Shown piece by piece: positions 25,009-35,224 of a stretch of 64,000 bases of DNA. Each line of letters opens with the position of its first letter. The first letter of the stretch is position 1. The notes under the pieces were generated by a model, which was not told where the DNA came from, ran no database searches, and saw only the letters and a list, made by a program, of their open reading frames with translations. The DNA is from OLB16 sp964422415 (GTDB lineage: Bacteria > Hinthialibacterota > Hinthialibacteria > OLB16): contig CAYRBI010000006.1 of the NCBI GenBank assembly GCA_964422415.1, positions 1-64,000 on the forward strand, given 5' to 3'. A program made the translations under genes and the position numbers.

Positions 25009-26364
25009 ATGAAGGGGAAGGTGCTTCTTTTATTGGTTGTTCTGGTGGCGCTCTACTTGTTGGGCCAATACGCGGCTTGGACAGTGCAGCGTTACGATTA
25101 TGTCTATAATTACATGTATGAGTTCACGAGTCCGCGGATTAGAAGGACTTTGGCCGCTGGGCATGATGCACTCATGGCGGACCTGGCGATGATTCGTGGT
25201 ATACAATTTTATGGACGCAATTACCCTCTGTTTGATAAACACCCAGTCAAATACGACCAGTTCAAGTCATTGGGTAAATCAGTTTCCGATACCGATCCAC
25301 GTTATGGCGGCGCTTACCGTTTCTGGGGATTCGCTTTTACTGGCGCGGAACGTGGAAAGGTTGACTCCTACCGCTATTTGATAGATGGCGCCCATAAGAT
25401 GTGCGCTACCAGTGAAATCTCCACCGCGACTCGTCCTGCTTTCGGCAAACCTATACCCGATATGTGGCAAGTGGCTAAAGATGCGGGTTATGTCGCCGTT
25501 TATGAACTCGGTAGCGCCACCCCCGAATGGGGTTGTGCCGCCTATCGTCTCGCTCAGAAATCTTCGGAGTGCCCCGATTTTTTACGCCGTCTTGAATTCT
25601 TTGCATGTAAGGCTATCGACCCAGATCCCATTCCGCCCCTGTTTGAGTTGGCCGAGGACGCTGTCAAAACCAACAATGTCCCCCTCAAACAGCTCAACAT
25701 CGACCATATCCGCCGGATTATCGCTAGCGAACATAAAACCTTCTGGCATTTCGCCTCCACCTACTACAAGGAAGTCAAAGGCGCGACACCCTCGTCCATC
25801 AATGACCTGAAATCCGTCGCGGTGATGAAGGAGGCTTGCCGCCTCTACCGTGAGATGAGTTCTCAATGGTTCCCGGATGGACGTACACGTCTTTACCCGA
25901 ATCTGTTGAATCCCAATGCCCCCGTTACCGAGCCACCCCAGGTAAAAGAAGCGGTGGAACCTGAACTACCCATCGATCCTTATGGGGGTGAATACCTCAT
26001 CCTCACCATTAATAATGCCACTCCCACTTTGGTTGCCACGGGCGATTGCTTGAGGGACCGTAAAAATATCATTGACCAACTCGATACATCAGTCGCGGAA
26101 TACAAGAAAAAACATTCTGGGCAGCTTCCTCCCGATTATGACTCGCTCGTAAAAGATCAAGCGCTCACCATGCTCCGCGCGGATATGTATGGTTATCCAG
26201 TTCAATATGATCCAGCCACTGGACAATTCTCTTTCCCGCCCATCTCGGAGAAGACACCTCCCCCCCTGCCCCCGTATGGTCAGACCACGGAGGATATCAA
26301 AAAGATGATGGATGAAGAGGCAGCCAAGGACGGCCAGTCTCCTTTCCCTCCACAACAACAGTAA
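25009..26364 (+). CDS. Membrane-anchored hypothetical protein of the ABC operon
   Basis: 451 residues. One N-terminal membrane span (about 4-24, VLLLLVVLVALYLLGQYAAW) precedes a large soluble domain, presumably periplasmic. ALMADLAMIRGIQFYG and the helix-rich sequence suggest TPR-like repeats, and the final part (about 340-420) has PPDYDSLVKDQ and GYPVQYDPATGQF motifs resembling type II secretion/pseudopilin C-terminal domains. A P- and Q-rich tail ends FPPQQQ. I do not recognise a named family. Position, 21 bases after the permease, suggests it is an accessory subunit of the exporter. Confidence 0.8.
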   Translation: MKGKVLLLLVVLVALYLLGQYAAWTVQRYDYVYNYMYEFTSPRIRRTLAAGHDALMADLAMIRGIQFYGRNYPLFDKHPVKYDQFKSLGKSVSDTDPRYGGAYRFWGFAFTGAERGKVDSYRYLIDGAHKMCATSEISTATRPAFGKPIPDMWQVAKDAGYVAVYELGSATPEWGCAAYRLAQKSSECPDFLRRLEFFACKAIDPDPIPPLFELAEDAVKTNNVPLKQLNIDHIRRIIASEHKTFWHFASTYYKEVKGATPSSINDLKSVAVMKEACRLYREMSSQWFPDGRTRLYPNLLNPNAPVTEPPQVKEAVEPELPIDPYGGEYLILTINNATPTLVATGDCLRDRKNIIDQLDTSVAEYKKKHSGQLPPDYDSLVKDQALTMLRADMYGYPVQYDPATGQFSFPPISEKTPPPLPPYGQTTEDIKKMMDEEAAKDGQSPFPPQQQ

Positions 26365-26437
26365 TCATGACCGGTTTTTAACCGGACACTTCTTGTCGCC
26401 AACATCAGAAATGTTGCATAACCAAGCCAACAAGGCA

Positions 26438-27148
26438 CTAGCTTCCTGATGTGTTCGGTAGGGGTATCGTGATACTTGTTTCGCACCTTCTCCTGGGTAG
26501 CATCTGGAAGAACAGAGCGACAGGAGCGAACATGCACCATATGAATAACCACTGAATCCACATCAGTTTCTCAATTACGCCATCACGGATCCTCCGGCCG
26601 GCAACCGCATGGGGATAGGCACGCTTCCTAAAGCCGGCGGCGCGGCGGCGGACAGCCATCAAACTTCCGAAGGTTGGGAAAGGGATGAGTGAGATTTCGG
26701 CCGTGGTGATGTTCTTTCGCTCACGACGGTGGTTGAACCATGCCAGAAGCATTGAGGGAGGGCCATAAGGAAGTGCGAAACCAATCAGGTGACCCCCTAA
26801 GCCCTCTCGATAGGTTGTGATGATATACAACAGCAGCAAGAAGGCAGCAACACATTGAAGGGGATGCCATTCGTACCATGACTTGCCCGTTTCTAACTCA
26901 CCCTCCGATTCAAGCAGGAGTAAAAGACGGTTGAAGAAGTCCCATTGTTGCTTGGAAGCGACAATCTTATGATCTTTGCAATCATCGTAGTGATACCACA
27001 ACACTTTTCTGATGGTTTGGACTGTCTCGTCTGAGGTCGTACGACTAGTTTGAGTAAGAGCATCATCGAATTGAAAAGCGGTAATGCCCTCATCCATGTA
27101 GGATCGGATGGCCTCGGTCATCTGGTTTCTTGCATTACGATCAATCAT
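26438..27148 (-). CDS. Hypothetical membrane protein
   Basis: About 236 residues from ATG 27148; an ATG at 27193 adds 15 residues of low likelihood. The N-terminal half is soluble and helical (NARNQMTEAIRSYMDEGI, then LLLESEGE), followed by hydrophobic segments LQCVAAFLLLLYIITTY, a second weak one GHLIGFALPYGPPSMLLAWF and a third LMWIQWLFIWCMFAPVALFF, with an intervening basic loop. No family recognised. It is convergent with the ABC operon and ends 74 bases from it. Confidence 0.55.
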   Translation of the reverse strand: MIDRNARNQMTEAIRSYMDEGITAFQFDDALTQTSRTTSDETVQTIRKVLWYHYDDCKDHKIVASKQQWDFFNRLLLLLESEGELETGKSWYEWHPLQCVAAFLLLLYIITTYREGLGGHLIGFALPYGPPSMLLAWFNHRRERKNITTAEISLIPFPTFGSLMAVRRRAAGFRKRAYPHAVAGRRIRDGVIEKLMWIQWLFIWCMFAPVALFFQMLPRRRCETSITIPLPNTSGS

Positions 27149-27198
27149 TGAGTTGCCCCAATAATCCGGCTCGGTGAATTGATGCCTTTGCAATCAGC

Positions 27199-27247
27199 CC
27201 CCCTCTCCCACGTGTTGTTTGGACGCCGGGCAGCGTGGGAGAGGGGG
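27199..27247 (-). terminator. Conserved-loop hairpin after the first beta-helix gene, copy 1
   Basis: CCCCCTCTCCCACG and CGTGGGAGAGGGGG form a perfect 14-bp stem, 23 bases after the stop of the beta-helix gene. The 21-base loop contains TTGGACGCCGGGCAG, kept in all three copies (also 31040 and 35157). No T-tract follows on the minus strand, so the hairpin may stabilise mRNA or be a repeat carried along with gene duplication. Confidence 0.7.
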
Positions 27248-27269
27248 TCTTTGGAGTGGGTCTATATTT

Positions 27270-30200
27270 TTAGTAACTGAACCAGTCCACTACCGATGTG
27301 GGACCATTGTATTCATCCGCGCCCATATCGCAGGTCTTTCCCGAACGCGCGTCATTATCGATATCGAAGAGGGGAACCAAGGAGTCCAACTCGGGGCCGA
27401 TACCTTTTCCGATGCAGGGAGAGGTGGCCTGGAGGTGGAAGTCGCCATTTCCCACAAAGAGCGGATCCACTGCAATATTGTGACCGCCTTCACCAGGCCA
27501 TCCACCCTCGATGTTGCAGTAGTACGCGACAGGGCTTGTCATAGTGCCACCAATAATTTCAACCGCAGCGGGTGTGTTGGACCAGTAAATGCAGTTGGTC
27601 AACACCGCCGATGATTCTTGAAAGAGCATGCAAGTAGCCTCTGCGATGTTGCCAGCGATCGTGCAGTTGGTGAAAACTGGTTGTGAAGAGGCGCTACTAA
27701 CCGCTGAACCTCTCCGGGAAGAATTACCCGTGATGAAGCTATTCACCAAGTGGGGTTCTGAGGAGAAATCGCAGATGATTCCACCACCATAAGAGACACA
27801 ATTATTTCCGGCAATAGTGGATTGCTCGATAATGGGTGAGGCCAGGTAGCAATAGACACCACCCCCATCCCACTCCGAATGGTTCCCGGAGATTGTGCAT
27901 CCCACCAGATGCGGAGCGGACAACTGGTCACAATGAAGACCACCACCACCCAAGGCGGTCCAGTTATCGTTAATGACACTGTTGATGAGTGTGGGCGATG
28001 AATATGCGCACAAGACACCGCCACAATACTCGGTGGTGTTGCCGGTAATCACGCAGTTGCTCACCGTGGCCGATTCCACCTGATTGAAATAGAGCGCACC
28101 CTCGTAAGATGACAGAGCACCTGTGATCGTGAGGTGATCGAGTACAGTACCCTCGGCTGCGGTAACCGGACGATAGGGGGCATAGAATGAGGCATCAATG
28201 GTGGAGGTGCCTCTACTCTCTGGAAGGTTCTCCACGGCCCCCGCGAGGCCACCATAAATTGCTATTCCCGGTTCCAACCAGATCGACTCACTGTAGTCAC
28301 CACTGGCGAGCCAGATCTCAGTCCCTCCACCTGTCAACCACAATGCTCCGCCAATGCTGGGAAGGGCCTGCTCCCAACTGAGACCATCACCACCCACACC
28401 AGATAAGGAATCGACATAGAGTCTGGACGGAGAGTAAACAATGGATGGGATAAGGTCATCAGCCGATTCATAAGCCCCCATGTCGACCTTGTTGTCACCG
28501 CCTGGACGGGGGTTGCCACTGAGGTCCGTAGTGATATTCAAATCAAAGGTTCCAGAATCGATGCAAGGAGATCCCTCCGCGAGATGCCAATCGCCTGTGC
28601 TGGCACCCACGAAGGCAGGGTAGACATTGATGTTTCCAGTACCAGCCCAACCGCCCTGAACACAGCTGTAGTTGACTTTCGCGGTACTGGATTCCAATTG
28701 GATCTCAAGGCCTGAGTTCCAGAGAATGCCGTTAAGGAATATGATTGTGGAGTTCCTACAGGTTATCCCAGTGGCGGGATATAGTCCGTGGTTGTTTCCA
28801 GCAATGGTGCAATGGATGAGATTGGGGATGGAGCTATCGCAATACAATCCCGCTCCCGCTATGAAGGCTGAGTTTCCATACATGATGCAGTTGACGAGGG
28901 TTGGTGAGGAATTCTCACAAGCCATCACTCCACCTGCCTGGGCGGAATTACCTTGAAAAAAGCAACTCTCAAACATCGCTGAGGAATTGGCCAGGTAGAT
29001 TGCCCCACCCGCATAACCGGCTGTGTTATTCTCAAAGGTGCAACACTTTAAATAGGGTGAGGCGGAGGTGCAATAGAGACCTCCCCCTCCCAAAGAATCC
29101 GAACTAGCGCTATTACCCCGAATAGTGCAGTTTTCAATCGTAGCCGAGTTAATCGAGTAGTAATACAAACCGCCGCCTAGAGAATACTGGCCACCGGTTA
29201 ATGTAATACCATCGATAAGAGAATCTTGTGCTCCATATAAAGCCGGGCTTCCCGAACCAACTGCATCTATGATTGTCTTGTTAAGGATGATGTCTCTTTC
29301 CGTAAGGTGTGTCTCGGTTCCTGCAAAACCACCGTATATTTTGGAACCAATATCTAATCTTACTGAACCCTGATATGTCCCTGATGCTATCCAGATTTCA
29401 GTATTATATGAGGCAAACCAGAGCGCGTCAGTAATGGCCGGAAAGGCTTCCGCCCAGCTTAATCCCGTACCAACTGAGGTGGCATTCACATCAACATAAT
29501 ACCGGACCGGTTCAGTGGGAGTTTCTCCCTCATACTCATCCACGCTTTCATATGCACCCATATCGGCTTTACCATCATCTCCGGGTCTGGCTCTTCCGGC
29601 GATGTCCATGGTTGGAGCAATGGAAACTGAAGCGGAATCGATACAAGGAGAACCATCTAGAAGACGGTAGTCTCCGTTATTATAGGAGATGAAACGAGGA
29701 TACACATCGATGTTTCCCTCTCCAATGTAGCCGCCTTGAATACAAGAGTGGCTGACTACAGGAGCGATCGTCCCGTAGATTATCTCCTCAGCATGATTCC
29801 AGAGAATGCTGTTGAGGATAGTGAGAGAGGAGTCTTTTGTTGAGATCCCTCCTGCCTTCGTGCCTCCCGTGTTTCCGGCAATTGTGCAATTAAGGAGGGT
29901 GACAACCGAATATTCCGACCGGATAGCGCCACCATTTTCTGAACATGTGTTATCTGCAATTACACAGTTTGTGAGAACACACATGCTTGAACTTCCACAC
30001 CAAAGACCACCACCATTTGAGTTGGCAGAGTAGTTATCAGTAATTGTGCATCCCGCGATGTTGGCTGTTGACTTATAAATATCGATTCCTCCACCCCGCG
30101 AACCACTCTTGTTTCCGGTAATTATGCAATCTGTAATCTCCGCGGTTGAGAGTTCGAGGTGGATCGCGCCTCCAAAACTTGACGAATTGTCGGAGATTTT

Positions 30201-30878
30201 GATGGAGTTATTGTCTGAAAAGATGCAGGAGTCCAATATGAGCGACGAGACAGTGGCAAAGATAGCCGCCCCCGGAGCACCATGATTACCGCTGAATGAA
30301 CAGTTCCGGACAAGGAGAGAAACATCTTCGGCAAAGATTCCTCTAGGCTGCGTGCCATTGTCCTTGATGACGCAATTACTGAGGGTGACCGAGTCAATCC
30401 TGCGGTAACCGACTGCACCATAACTTGAAGAGTCGGCCCTGGTAATGATAAAACCATCCACACACGTATTGCTCGCGCCAAAAAGAATTTGAAGTTTATT
30501 TCCTCCATCCAGTATGGTTGGATTCGTCGAGATGTCCCGCACCCAGGTTTCCGGAGAAAATCCTCCATAGAGATGAATCCATGGTGTCAAAACGACAAGC
30601 CAAGATTGGGGCGATTCGGCATACGTCCCCGACGCCACCAGGATTGCTGAAACCGCTGTCTCTTTGGCGACAGAGGCATCGGTGATGGCTCTTTGAATAC
30701 TCTGGTAGGGGTTGACCTGGGTGCCGTTTCCAGTGACATCCGAACCATTTTTAACAGAAACATACAGAACCTGCGTGTAGTCATCGAGGTCTACGGGCTC
30801 GGTGACTTGAGCTCCGGCGGGAAGGAGGAATGTGTAACTGACGACTAAGTAAATGAACAGTCGAAGACATGACATCAT
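27270..30878 (-). CDS. Secreted parallel beta-helix protein, choice-of-anchor Q type (1)
   Basis: 1202 residues from ATG 30878, set by GGAGGT six bases upstream; an ATG six codons earlier is less likely. A signal peptide (SCLRLFIYLVVSYTFLLPAGA) is followed by three similar modules of about 350-400 residues. Each opens with a segment like VDVNATSVGTGLSWAEAFP, then EIWIASGTY and IYGGFAG, then many right-handed beta-helix coils (GGGLYC, ANCTI.GN patterns) and closes with SPCIDSG...NPRPGGD..VDMGAYE, the choice-of-anchor Q signature. The end is GKTCDMGADEYNGPTS followed by VVDWFSY, shared with the two neighbours. Such proteins are surface-exposed polymorphic-type or polysaccharide-binding proteins; activity is not evident. 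Confidence 0.9.
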   Translation of the reverse strand: MMSCLRLFIYLVVSYTFLLPAGAQVTEPVDLDDYTQVLYVSVKNGSDVTGNGTQVNPYQSIQRAITDASVAKETAVSAILVASGTYAESPQSWLVVLTPWIHLYGGFSPETWVRDISTNPTILDGGNKLQILFGASNTCVDGFIITRADSSSYGAVGYRRIDSVTLSNCVIKDNGTQPRGIFAEDVSLLVRNCSFSGNHGAPGAAIFATVSSLILDSCIFSDNNSIKISDNSSSFGGAIHLELSTAEITDCIITGNKSGSRGGGIDIYKSTANIAGCTITDNYSANSNGGGLWCGSSSMCVLTNCVIADNTCSENGGAIRSEYSVVTLLNCTIAGNTGGTKAGGISTKDSSLTILNSILWNHAEEIIYGTIAPVVSHSCIQGGYIGEGNIDVYPRFISYNNGDYRLLDGSPCIDSASVSIAPTMDIAGRARPGDDGKADMGAYESVDEYEGETPTEPVRYYVDVNATSVGTGLSWAEAFPAITDALWFASYNTEIWIASGTYQGSVRLDIGSKIYGGFAGTETHLTERDIILNKTIIDAVGSGSPALYGAQDSLIDGITLTGGQYSLGGGLYYYSINSATIENCTIRGNSASSDSLGGGGLYCTSASPYLKCCTFENNTAGYAGGAIYLANSSAMFESCFFQGNSAQAGGVMACENSSPTLVNCIMYGNSAFIAGAGLYCDSSIPNLIHCTIAGNNHGLYPATGITCRNSTIIFLNGILWNSGLEIQLESSTAKVNYSCVQGGWAGTGNINVYPAFVGASTGDWHLAEGSPCIDSGTFDLNITTDLSGNPRPGGDNKVDMGAYESADDLIPSIVYSPSRLYVDSLSGVGGDGLSWEQALPSIGGALWLTGGGTEIWLASGDYSESIWLEPGIAIYGGLAGAVENLPESRGTSTIDASFYAPYRPVTAAEGTVLDHLTITGALSSYEGALYFNQVESATVSNCVITGNTTEYCGGVLCAYSSPTLINSVINDNWTALGGGGLHCDQLSAPHLVGCTISGNHSEWDGGGVYCYLASPIIEQSTIAGNNCVSYGGGIICDFSSEPHLVNSFITGNSSRRGSAVSSASSQPVFTNCTIAGNIAEATCMLFQESSAVLTNCIYWSNTPAAVEIIGGTMTSPVAYYCNIEGGWPGEGGHNIAVDPLFVGNGDFHLQATSPCIGKGIGPELDSLVPLFDIDNDARSGKTCDMGADEYNGPTSVVDWFSY

Positions 30879-31003
30879 TGGTTGACCTCCAGACATTTTA
30901 TTTATTAGAGAAACCCTGAATTTAGGACAGACACCATGACAGACAGAAATATGTGTAGGGTCGGTTATGTTTGATTGTCCATGGTTTATTAAGGAATGTT
31001 TTA
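30879..31003 (-). promoter_or_regulatory. Leader region shared by beta-helix genes 1 and 3
   Basis: On the minus strand this 125-base leader shares blocks with that of 40773-40903, in the same order: ACATTCC-TAA-TAAA, then TGGACA, CCTACAC, TGTC-TCATGG, GTCCT and GGAGGTCAA just before the ATG. The rest of the intergenic stretch to 31039 is AT-rich with nothing else identified. Confidence 0.45.
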
Positions 31004-31039
31004 TATATTATTAATATGATACTAACAGAAGCAAGGATT

Positions 31040-31088
31040 CCCCCTCTCCCACGTGTTGTTTGGACGCCGGGCAGCGTGGGAGAGGGGG
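31040..31088 (-). terminator. Conserved-loop hairpin, copy 2
   Basis: Identical 14-bp stem and loop to the copy at 27199, 23 bases after the stop of the middle beta-helix gene. Confidence 0.7.
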
Positions 31089-31110
31089 TCTTTGGAGTGG
31101 GTCTATATTT

Positions 31111-34100
31111 TTAGTAACTGAACCAGTCCACTACCGATGTGGGACCAATGTATTCATCAGCTCCGATATCGCAGGTCTTTCCCGAACGCGCGTCATTATC
31201 GATGTCGAAGAGGGGAACCAAGGAGTCCAACTCAGGGCCGATGCCTTTTCCGATGCAGGGAGAGCTGCCCTGGAGGTGGAAGTCTCCATTGGTGGCATCC
31301 ACAAAGAGAGGATCTACGTCAATGTTAGTTGGCCCAGTGATGCCGCCCTCAACATCACAGTATTTCATGATTTGACCGCTGCTGCCATAAGTCACAATCT
31401 CGGTTGGCAGGTCATTCCATAAAATGCTGTTGTAAATGTTTTGCTTTCCACGGAAACAGTAAATTCCGCCAGCGGGATTATCTTCGCCGACAGCCTGATT
31501 TCCAAACAGTGTACAGTTATACATGGACAACACCCCATAGTAACTGTATATACCTCCTCCTTGTTTGGCCGTGTTCCCACGTAGAACACAATTTTCCAGT
31601 AATGGATTTTCAATATGGAGATATAGACCGCCACCTTGTTCGGTCGCGGTATTATCAATAATATTGCATCCACTTATAGTGGGCTCAGACCATTTGATAT
31701 AAAAGGCGCCACCATAGACTGCTGTGTTCTTTGTGATCAGGCTGTTCTTGATGCTGAAAGAATCTGAATCTTTACAATAGATCGTCCCAAAGTCTTCATC
31801 TGTATTCGTATTGATATTCCCAGTAAAGGTGCAATCTGAAACCACAGCGGGACAACCCTCACAATAGAGACTGACCCCATTGGTACCTGAAATTGTACAA
31901 TGATCCAGGGTTGGTCCAGGAGTGTACAAGCAGTGTATACTAGTCACTGTGTTCGCGGAGAATGTGCATTGATCCATCTCTACCGCTGACCGGTAGATAT
32001 GGACTCCATCTCTCGTATTCCCACTGAATGTACAGTTGGAAATCTTTAAGGGTGAATATGAACAGTAAAGGCCACCACCATGATAGCTGGTGGATGTGAC
32101 TGCATTATTGATTACGGAGATGCGCTCGATCACACCATTCGATTTATCCAAGTAGATCCCAGCACCATCTGCTAATAAATTGGTGTTGCCTTGGACAGTA
32201 CAGTCTCTCATAGTGACATCAGAACAATAACAAGCAAATCCACCCGCTCTCATTCTGCTGAAGTTATCTGAAATGTTGCATCCCTCAATGATGATGGTGG
32301 AAGTGCCACAGCAGATTCCTCCGCCGCCATAGCTTTGAATAATGCCCCTATAGCCACTCTTTGAACCTATATTGTTTGATGTAATTATACAGTCCATTAC
32401 GGTCAAGACCGAGTTGTAGCAGAACAATCCTCCCCCGGACCGTAATGAGGAATTCCCAATGATCGAGCAACCCGAAACCTTCACTGTACTATTCTGACAA
32501 GAAAGTCCGCCACCTCCCTGATTCCCGGTGTTATTGGTGATCGTGCAATCCGTCACTTCCAGGGAGGCTGCCATACCTGTTATTCCACCACCGTATGCAT
32601 ACGTATAGCCAGATACTGCGTTCCCGGTAACGATGCAATTCGCAATACGGACAGACGAGTCATTGCAATATACACCGGATTGAACTCCACCAGTAATCGT
32701 AAAGCCATCCAGAATACACCCATCGGATGTATCTACCACCTGGGAATCCAAATCCGTGGCATCAATGATGGTGGGATGCTCTTTCCAGTGCCGTTCCGAT
32801 AAGCCTGATTCAACGCCAGAAAATCCTCCATACATTGAAACAGATACCTCCAGGAAGACGGCTTCATTGTAAGTCCCTTCCGCCACCCATATTTCATCAC
32901 CCGGCCAGGAAGCATCCACGGATTCCTGGATGGAATTGAAGGCCTTCACCCAACTACTTCCATCTCCACCCTCCGTTGCCAAGGAATTCACATACAATCG
33001 CTGAGGGGTCACTGTTGTGGAACCTTGAGTATATGAGGCCGGAGCCTCATAGGCTCCCATGTCAGGTCCACTTCCGAGGGAACGTAGATTGCCTTCATAA
33101 TCTGTTTCAAGCCCGATCGTATTTGTGGCGCGTCCAATACAGGGAGAGCCATCCAATAGGTGGAAGTCGCCTTCATCGGGATTAACCATTTGTGGGGGAC
33201 ATGCAATATTTCCGGTCCCCTCCCAGCTACCATGTAGACAGGAATATGAGATCTGAATATGACTGGCTGAAATATCTGGTCCTGGATTGAGAACAATACT
33301 ATTGGTAATGACAGGATAGGAATTACCCGTGAATTTAATCGCATAACCAGTTCCACCCGTATTGCCATATACGGTACAATGATTGAATGTGGGTGATGCA
33401 TAATAACCGGAAATAGCCGCTCCATCGTTATATTCAGAGGTATTGTGTGCAATGATGCAGTTGGTAACGGCCGGTGACGCATTATTACAATAGACTGCAC
33501 CCCGTGCATATTCGCAATAATTGTGGTAAATATTGCAATTATCAATCGAGGGAGAACATCCGTTACAGAATATACCTGCTCCATAAGCTGTATTGGAATT
33601 GGTGATATGGACACCATTGAGCCGTGCAAATTCCGCCCCCACTACCGTGGATTTTTTCAATCCCGTGGCATCGATGATGGTCGGATTGGCACTCCAATTA
33701 CGTTCTGAAAGATTCGCCTCGGTTCCGGCAAATCCGCCAAATAAGGTCATCGACGGCTCCAGGATGACGGATTCATGATAGGTCCCGCCTGATACCCAGA
33801 GTTCATCTTCGCCATAGACTTGATCCAGCGCTTTGGTGATCGTGTTATAAGCGCTGGCCCAACTCTGGCCATCCCCTCCCTCAGGGGCATCCGAACGGAC
33901 AAAGAGATGTTTGGGAATATACTCGCTAACCGTCCCCTGCGTATAAGTGGCTGGTGATTCATAGGCTCCCATATCCGCACCACTTCCTAAAGGCCGGGGG
34001 ATGCCAGCAAGGTCTGAGGGTGGCGCAATTGCAGCGCTGGCTGAATTAATGCAGGGAGAACCATTCGCCAGGTGGTAATTGTCTTGATCTGGATCGACAA

Positions 34101-35013
34101 AGGAGGGGATGGCGTTGATATTGCCGATCCCTGTCCAGTCACCTTGAACGCAGCTGTAGGACACAGTGGGCTTTCCCCCAGATATTTCATCGCCTCGATT
34201 ATTTAGAATGCAGTTAATAATCTCAGGCTTCGAGTTTCCATCGCATGTAATCGCACAACCATCGTTATCCACAATGGTGCAATTCACTACGGTTGGCGAG
34301 GCATCAATACAGGTAACTCCAGCCTGGTAATCATCTGATGTATTCCTGTAGATGAGACAGTTGCTGATAATTGTATTGGTATCATTTTCACATATGATGG
34401 CACTTGTGCCAGGAAAGAAGTAGTTGTTGTAGAATATGCACCGGTCAATAGTCAGTGATGACGAATGCCAGTTGTCAATTGATCCCAGACGATTATTTGT
34501 AAATGTGCAATTCCTGATAATCCCTCCGGTTGTATGCTCCGAGGAAATACCAAGGGCAAAGTATTTGGAAGTGCTTTTGATGACAAATCCATCCATTGTA
34601 CAATAGCTTCCCATGCCTGCTACATAATCCTCACTTCCCAGCAATACAGATTCCTCCGTTGTGGAAGCTCGATTCCATTGATTGCAGTCATAACCACCAT
34701 ACACATCAATATAAGGTCTCATGTATAAACCACTCGTCCAATAATGCGTGTAAGTTCCTGAAGCAATAAGCACCGCATATCTTTGAGTTGTACTGGCATC
34801 GCTGATTTGGCCGAGACCAAAATATGGGGTTTTCCACGGCGATGTTCTTGATCCATCTCCCGTCGTGTCAGAACCTGTGGTTACGCTGATATAACGGACT
34901 TGCTGGTACTGCGAGAGGTCGATTTCTTCACTCTGAACAGAGAGTGAAGGAAAAACAATGAGCAGGAAAGAGAAAGTAAGTAAAGCGGAAGGGATGTTAA
35001 TTGGAATTCTCAT
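31111..35013 (-). CDS. Secreted parallel beta-helix protein, choice-of-anchor Q type (2)
   Basis: 1300 residues with signal peptide (NIPSALLTFSFLLIVFPSLS) and AAGGAGA before the ATG. Three beta-helix modules as in gene 1, with openings VRSDAPEGGDGQSWASAYN and VNSLATEGGDGSSWVKAFN; module ends carry GADMGAYES. The N-terminal module is more diverged from genes 1 and 3, whereas the last about 220 bases and the 3' hairpin are nearly identical to gene 1, pointing to gene conversion or recent duplication of the 3' end. The last residues are again PTSVVDWFSY. Likely extracellular; function unknown. Confidence 0.9.
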   Translation of the reverse strand: MRIPINIPSALLTFSFLLIVFPSLSVQSEEIDLSQYQQVRYISVTTGSDTTGDGSRTSPWKTPYFGLGQISDASTTQRYAVLIASGTYTHYWTSGLYMRPYIDVYGGYDCNQWNRASTTEESVLLGSEDYVAGMGSYCTMDGFVIKSTSKYFALGISSEHTTGGIIRNCTFTNNRLGSIDNWHSSSLTIDRCIFYNNYFFPGTSAIICENDTNTIISNCLIYRNTSDDYQAGVTCIDASPTVVNCTIVDNDGCAITCDGNSKPEIINCILNNRGDEISGGKPTVSYSCVQGDWTGIGNINAIPSFVDPDQDNYHLANGSPCINSASAAIAPPSDLAGIPRPLGSGADMGAYESPATYTQGTVSEYIPKHLFVRSDAPEGGDGQSWASAYNTITKALDQVYGEDELWVSGGTYHESVILEPSMTLFGGFAGTEANLSERNWSANPTIIDATGLKKSTVVGAEFARLNGVHITNSNTAYGAGIFCNGCSPSIDNCNIYHNYCEYARGAVYCNNASPAVTNCIIAHNTSEYNDGAAISGYYASPTFNHCTVYGNTGGTGYAIKFTGNSYPVITNSIVLNPGPDISASHIQISYSCLHGSWEGTGNIACPPQMVNPDEGDFHLLDGSPCIGRATNTIGLETDYEGNLRSLGSGPDMGAYEAPASYTQGSTTVTPQRLYVNSLATEGGDGSSWVKAFNSIQESVDASWPGDEIWVAEGTYNEAVFLEVSVSMYGGFSGVESGLSERHWKEHPTIIDATDLDSQVVDTSDGCILDGFTITGGVQSGVYCNDSSVRIANCIVTGNAVSGYTYAYGGGITGMAASLEVTDCTITNNTGNQGGGGLSCQNSTVKVSGCSIIGNSSLRSGGGLFCYNSVLTVMDCIITSNNIGSKSGYRGIIQSYGGGGICCGTSTIIIEGCNISDNFSRMRAGGFACYCSDVTMRDCTVQGNTNLLADGAGIYLDKSNGVIERISVINNAVTSTSYHGGGLYCSYSPLKISNCTFSGNTRDGVHIYRSAVEMDQCTFSANTVTSIHCLYTPGPTLDHCTISGTNGVSLYCEGCPAVVSDCTFTGNINTNTDEDFGTIYCKDSDSFSIKNSLITKNTAVYGGAFYIKWSEPTISGCNIIDNTATEQGGGLYLHIENPLLENCVLRGNTAKQGGGIYSYYGVLSMYNCTLFGNQAVGEDNPAGGIYCFRGKQNIYNSILWNDLPTEIVTYGSSGQIMKYCDVEGGITGPTNIDVDPLFVDATNGDFHLQGSSPCIGKGIGPELDSLVPLFDIDNDARSGKTCDIGADEYIGPTSVVDWFSY

Positions 35014-35039
35014 TATCTTCTCCTTTGGAGTGATATTAT

Positions 35040-35055
35040 GTTGAGTAATCTCAAC
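35040..35055. promoter_or_regulatory. Operator-like palindrome in the gene 2 leader
   Basis: GTTGAGTAATCTCAAC is a perfect 6-bp dyad with a 4-base centre, placed just downstream of the predicted transcription start of beta-helix gene 2 (about +8 to +23). Could be a repressor site or an mRNA hairpin. Confidence 0.4.
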
Positions 35056-35069
35056 ATTTATTGACCAAC

Positions 35070-35099
35070 ATTATAGTGTATGTCTGAATAAAACGTCAC
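35070..35099 (-). promoter_or_regulatory. Promoter of beta-helix gene 2
   Basis: On the minus strand GTGACG (35099-35094), 18-base spacer, TATAAT (35075-35070), a perfect -10, 57 bases upstream of the ATG at 35013. Confidence 0.6.
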
Positions 35100-35156
35100 T
35101 CAATTCATTGCTTCATGGCAGAGTCTGCTGCAAACTTTTCTCTTATACCGGCGGTT

Positions 35157-35209
35157 CCCCCCTCTCCCACTCAGTAATTGGACGCCGGGCAGCGTGGGAG
35201 ATGGGGGGG
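35157..35209 (-). terminator. Conserved-loop hairpin, copy 3
   Basis: CCCCTCTCCCAC and GTGGGAGATGGGG pair imperfectly around a loop that retains TTGGACGCCGGGCAGC of the other copies. It lies 16 bases after the stop of the third beta-helix gene. Confidence 0.6.
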
Positions 35210-35224
35210 AGTGGATCTTTATTC

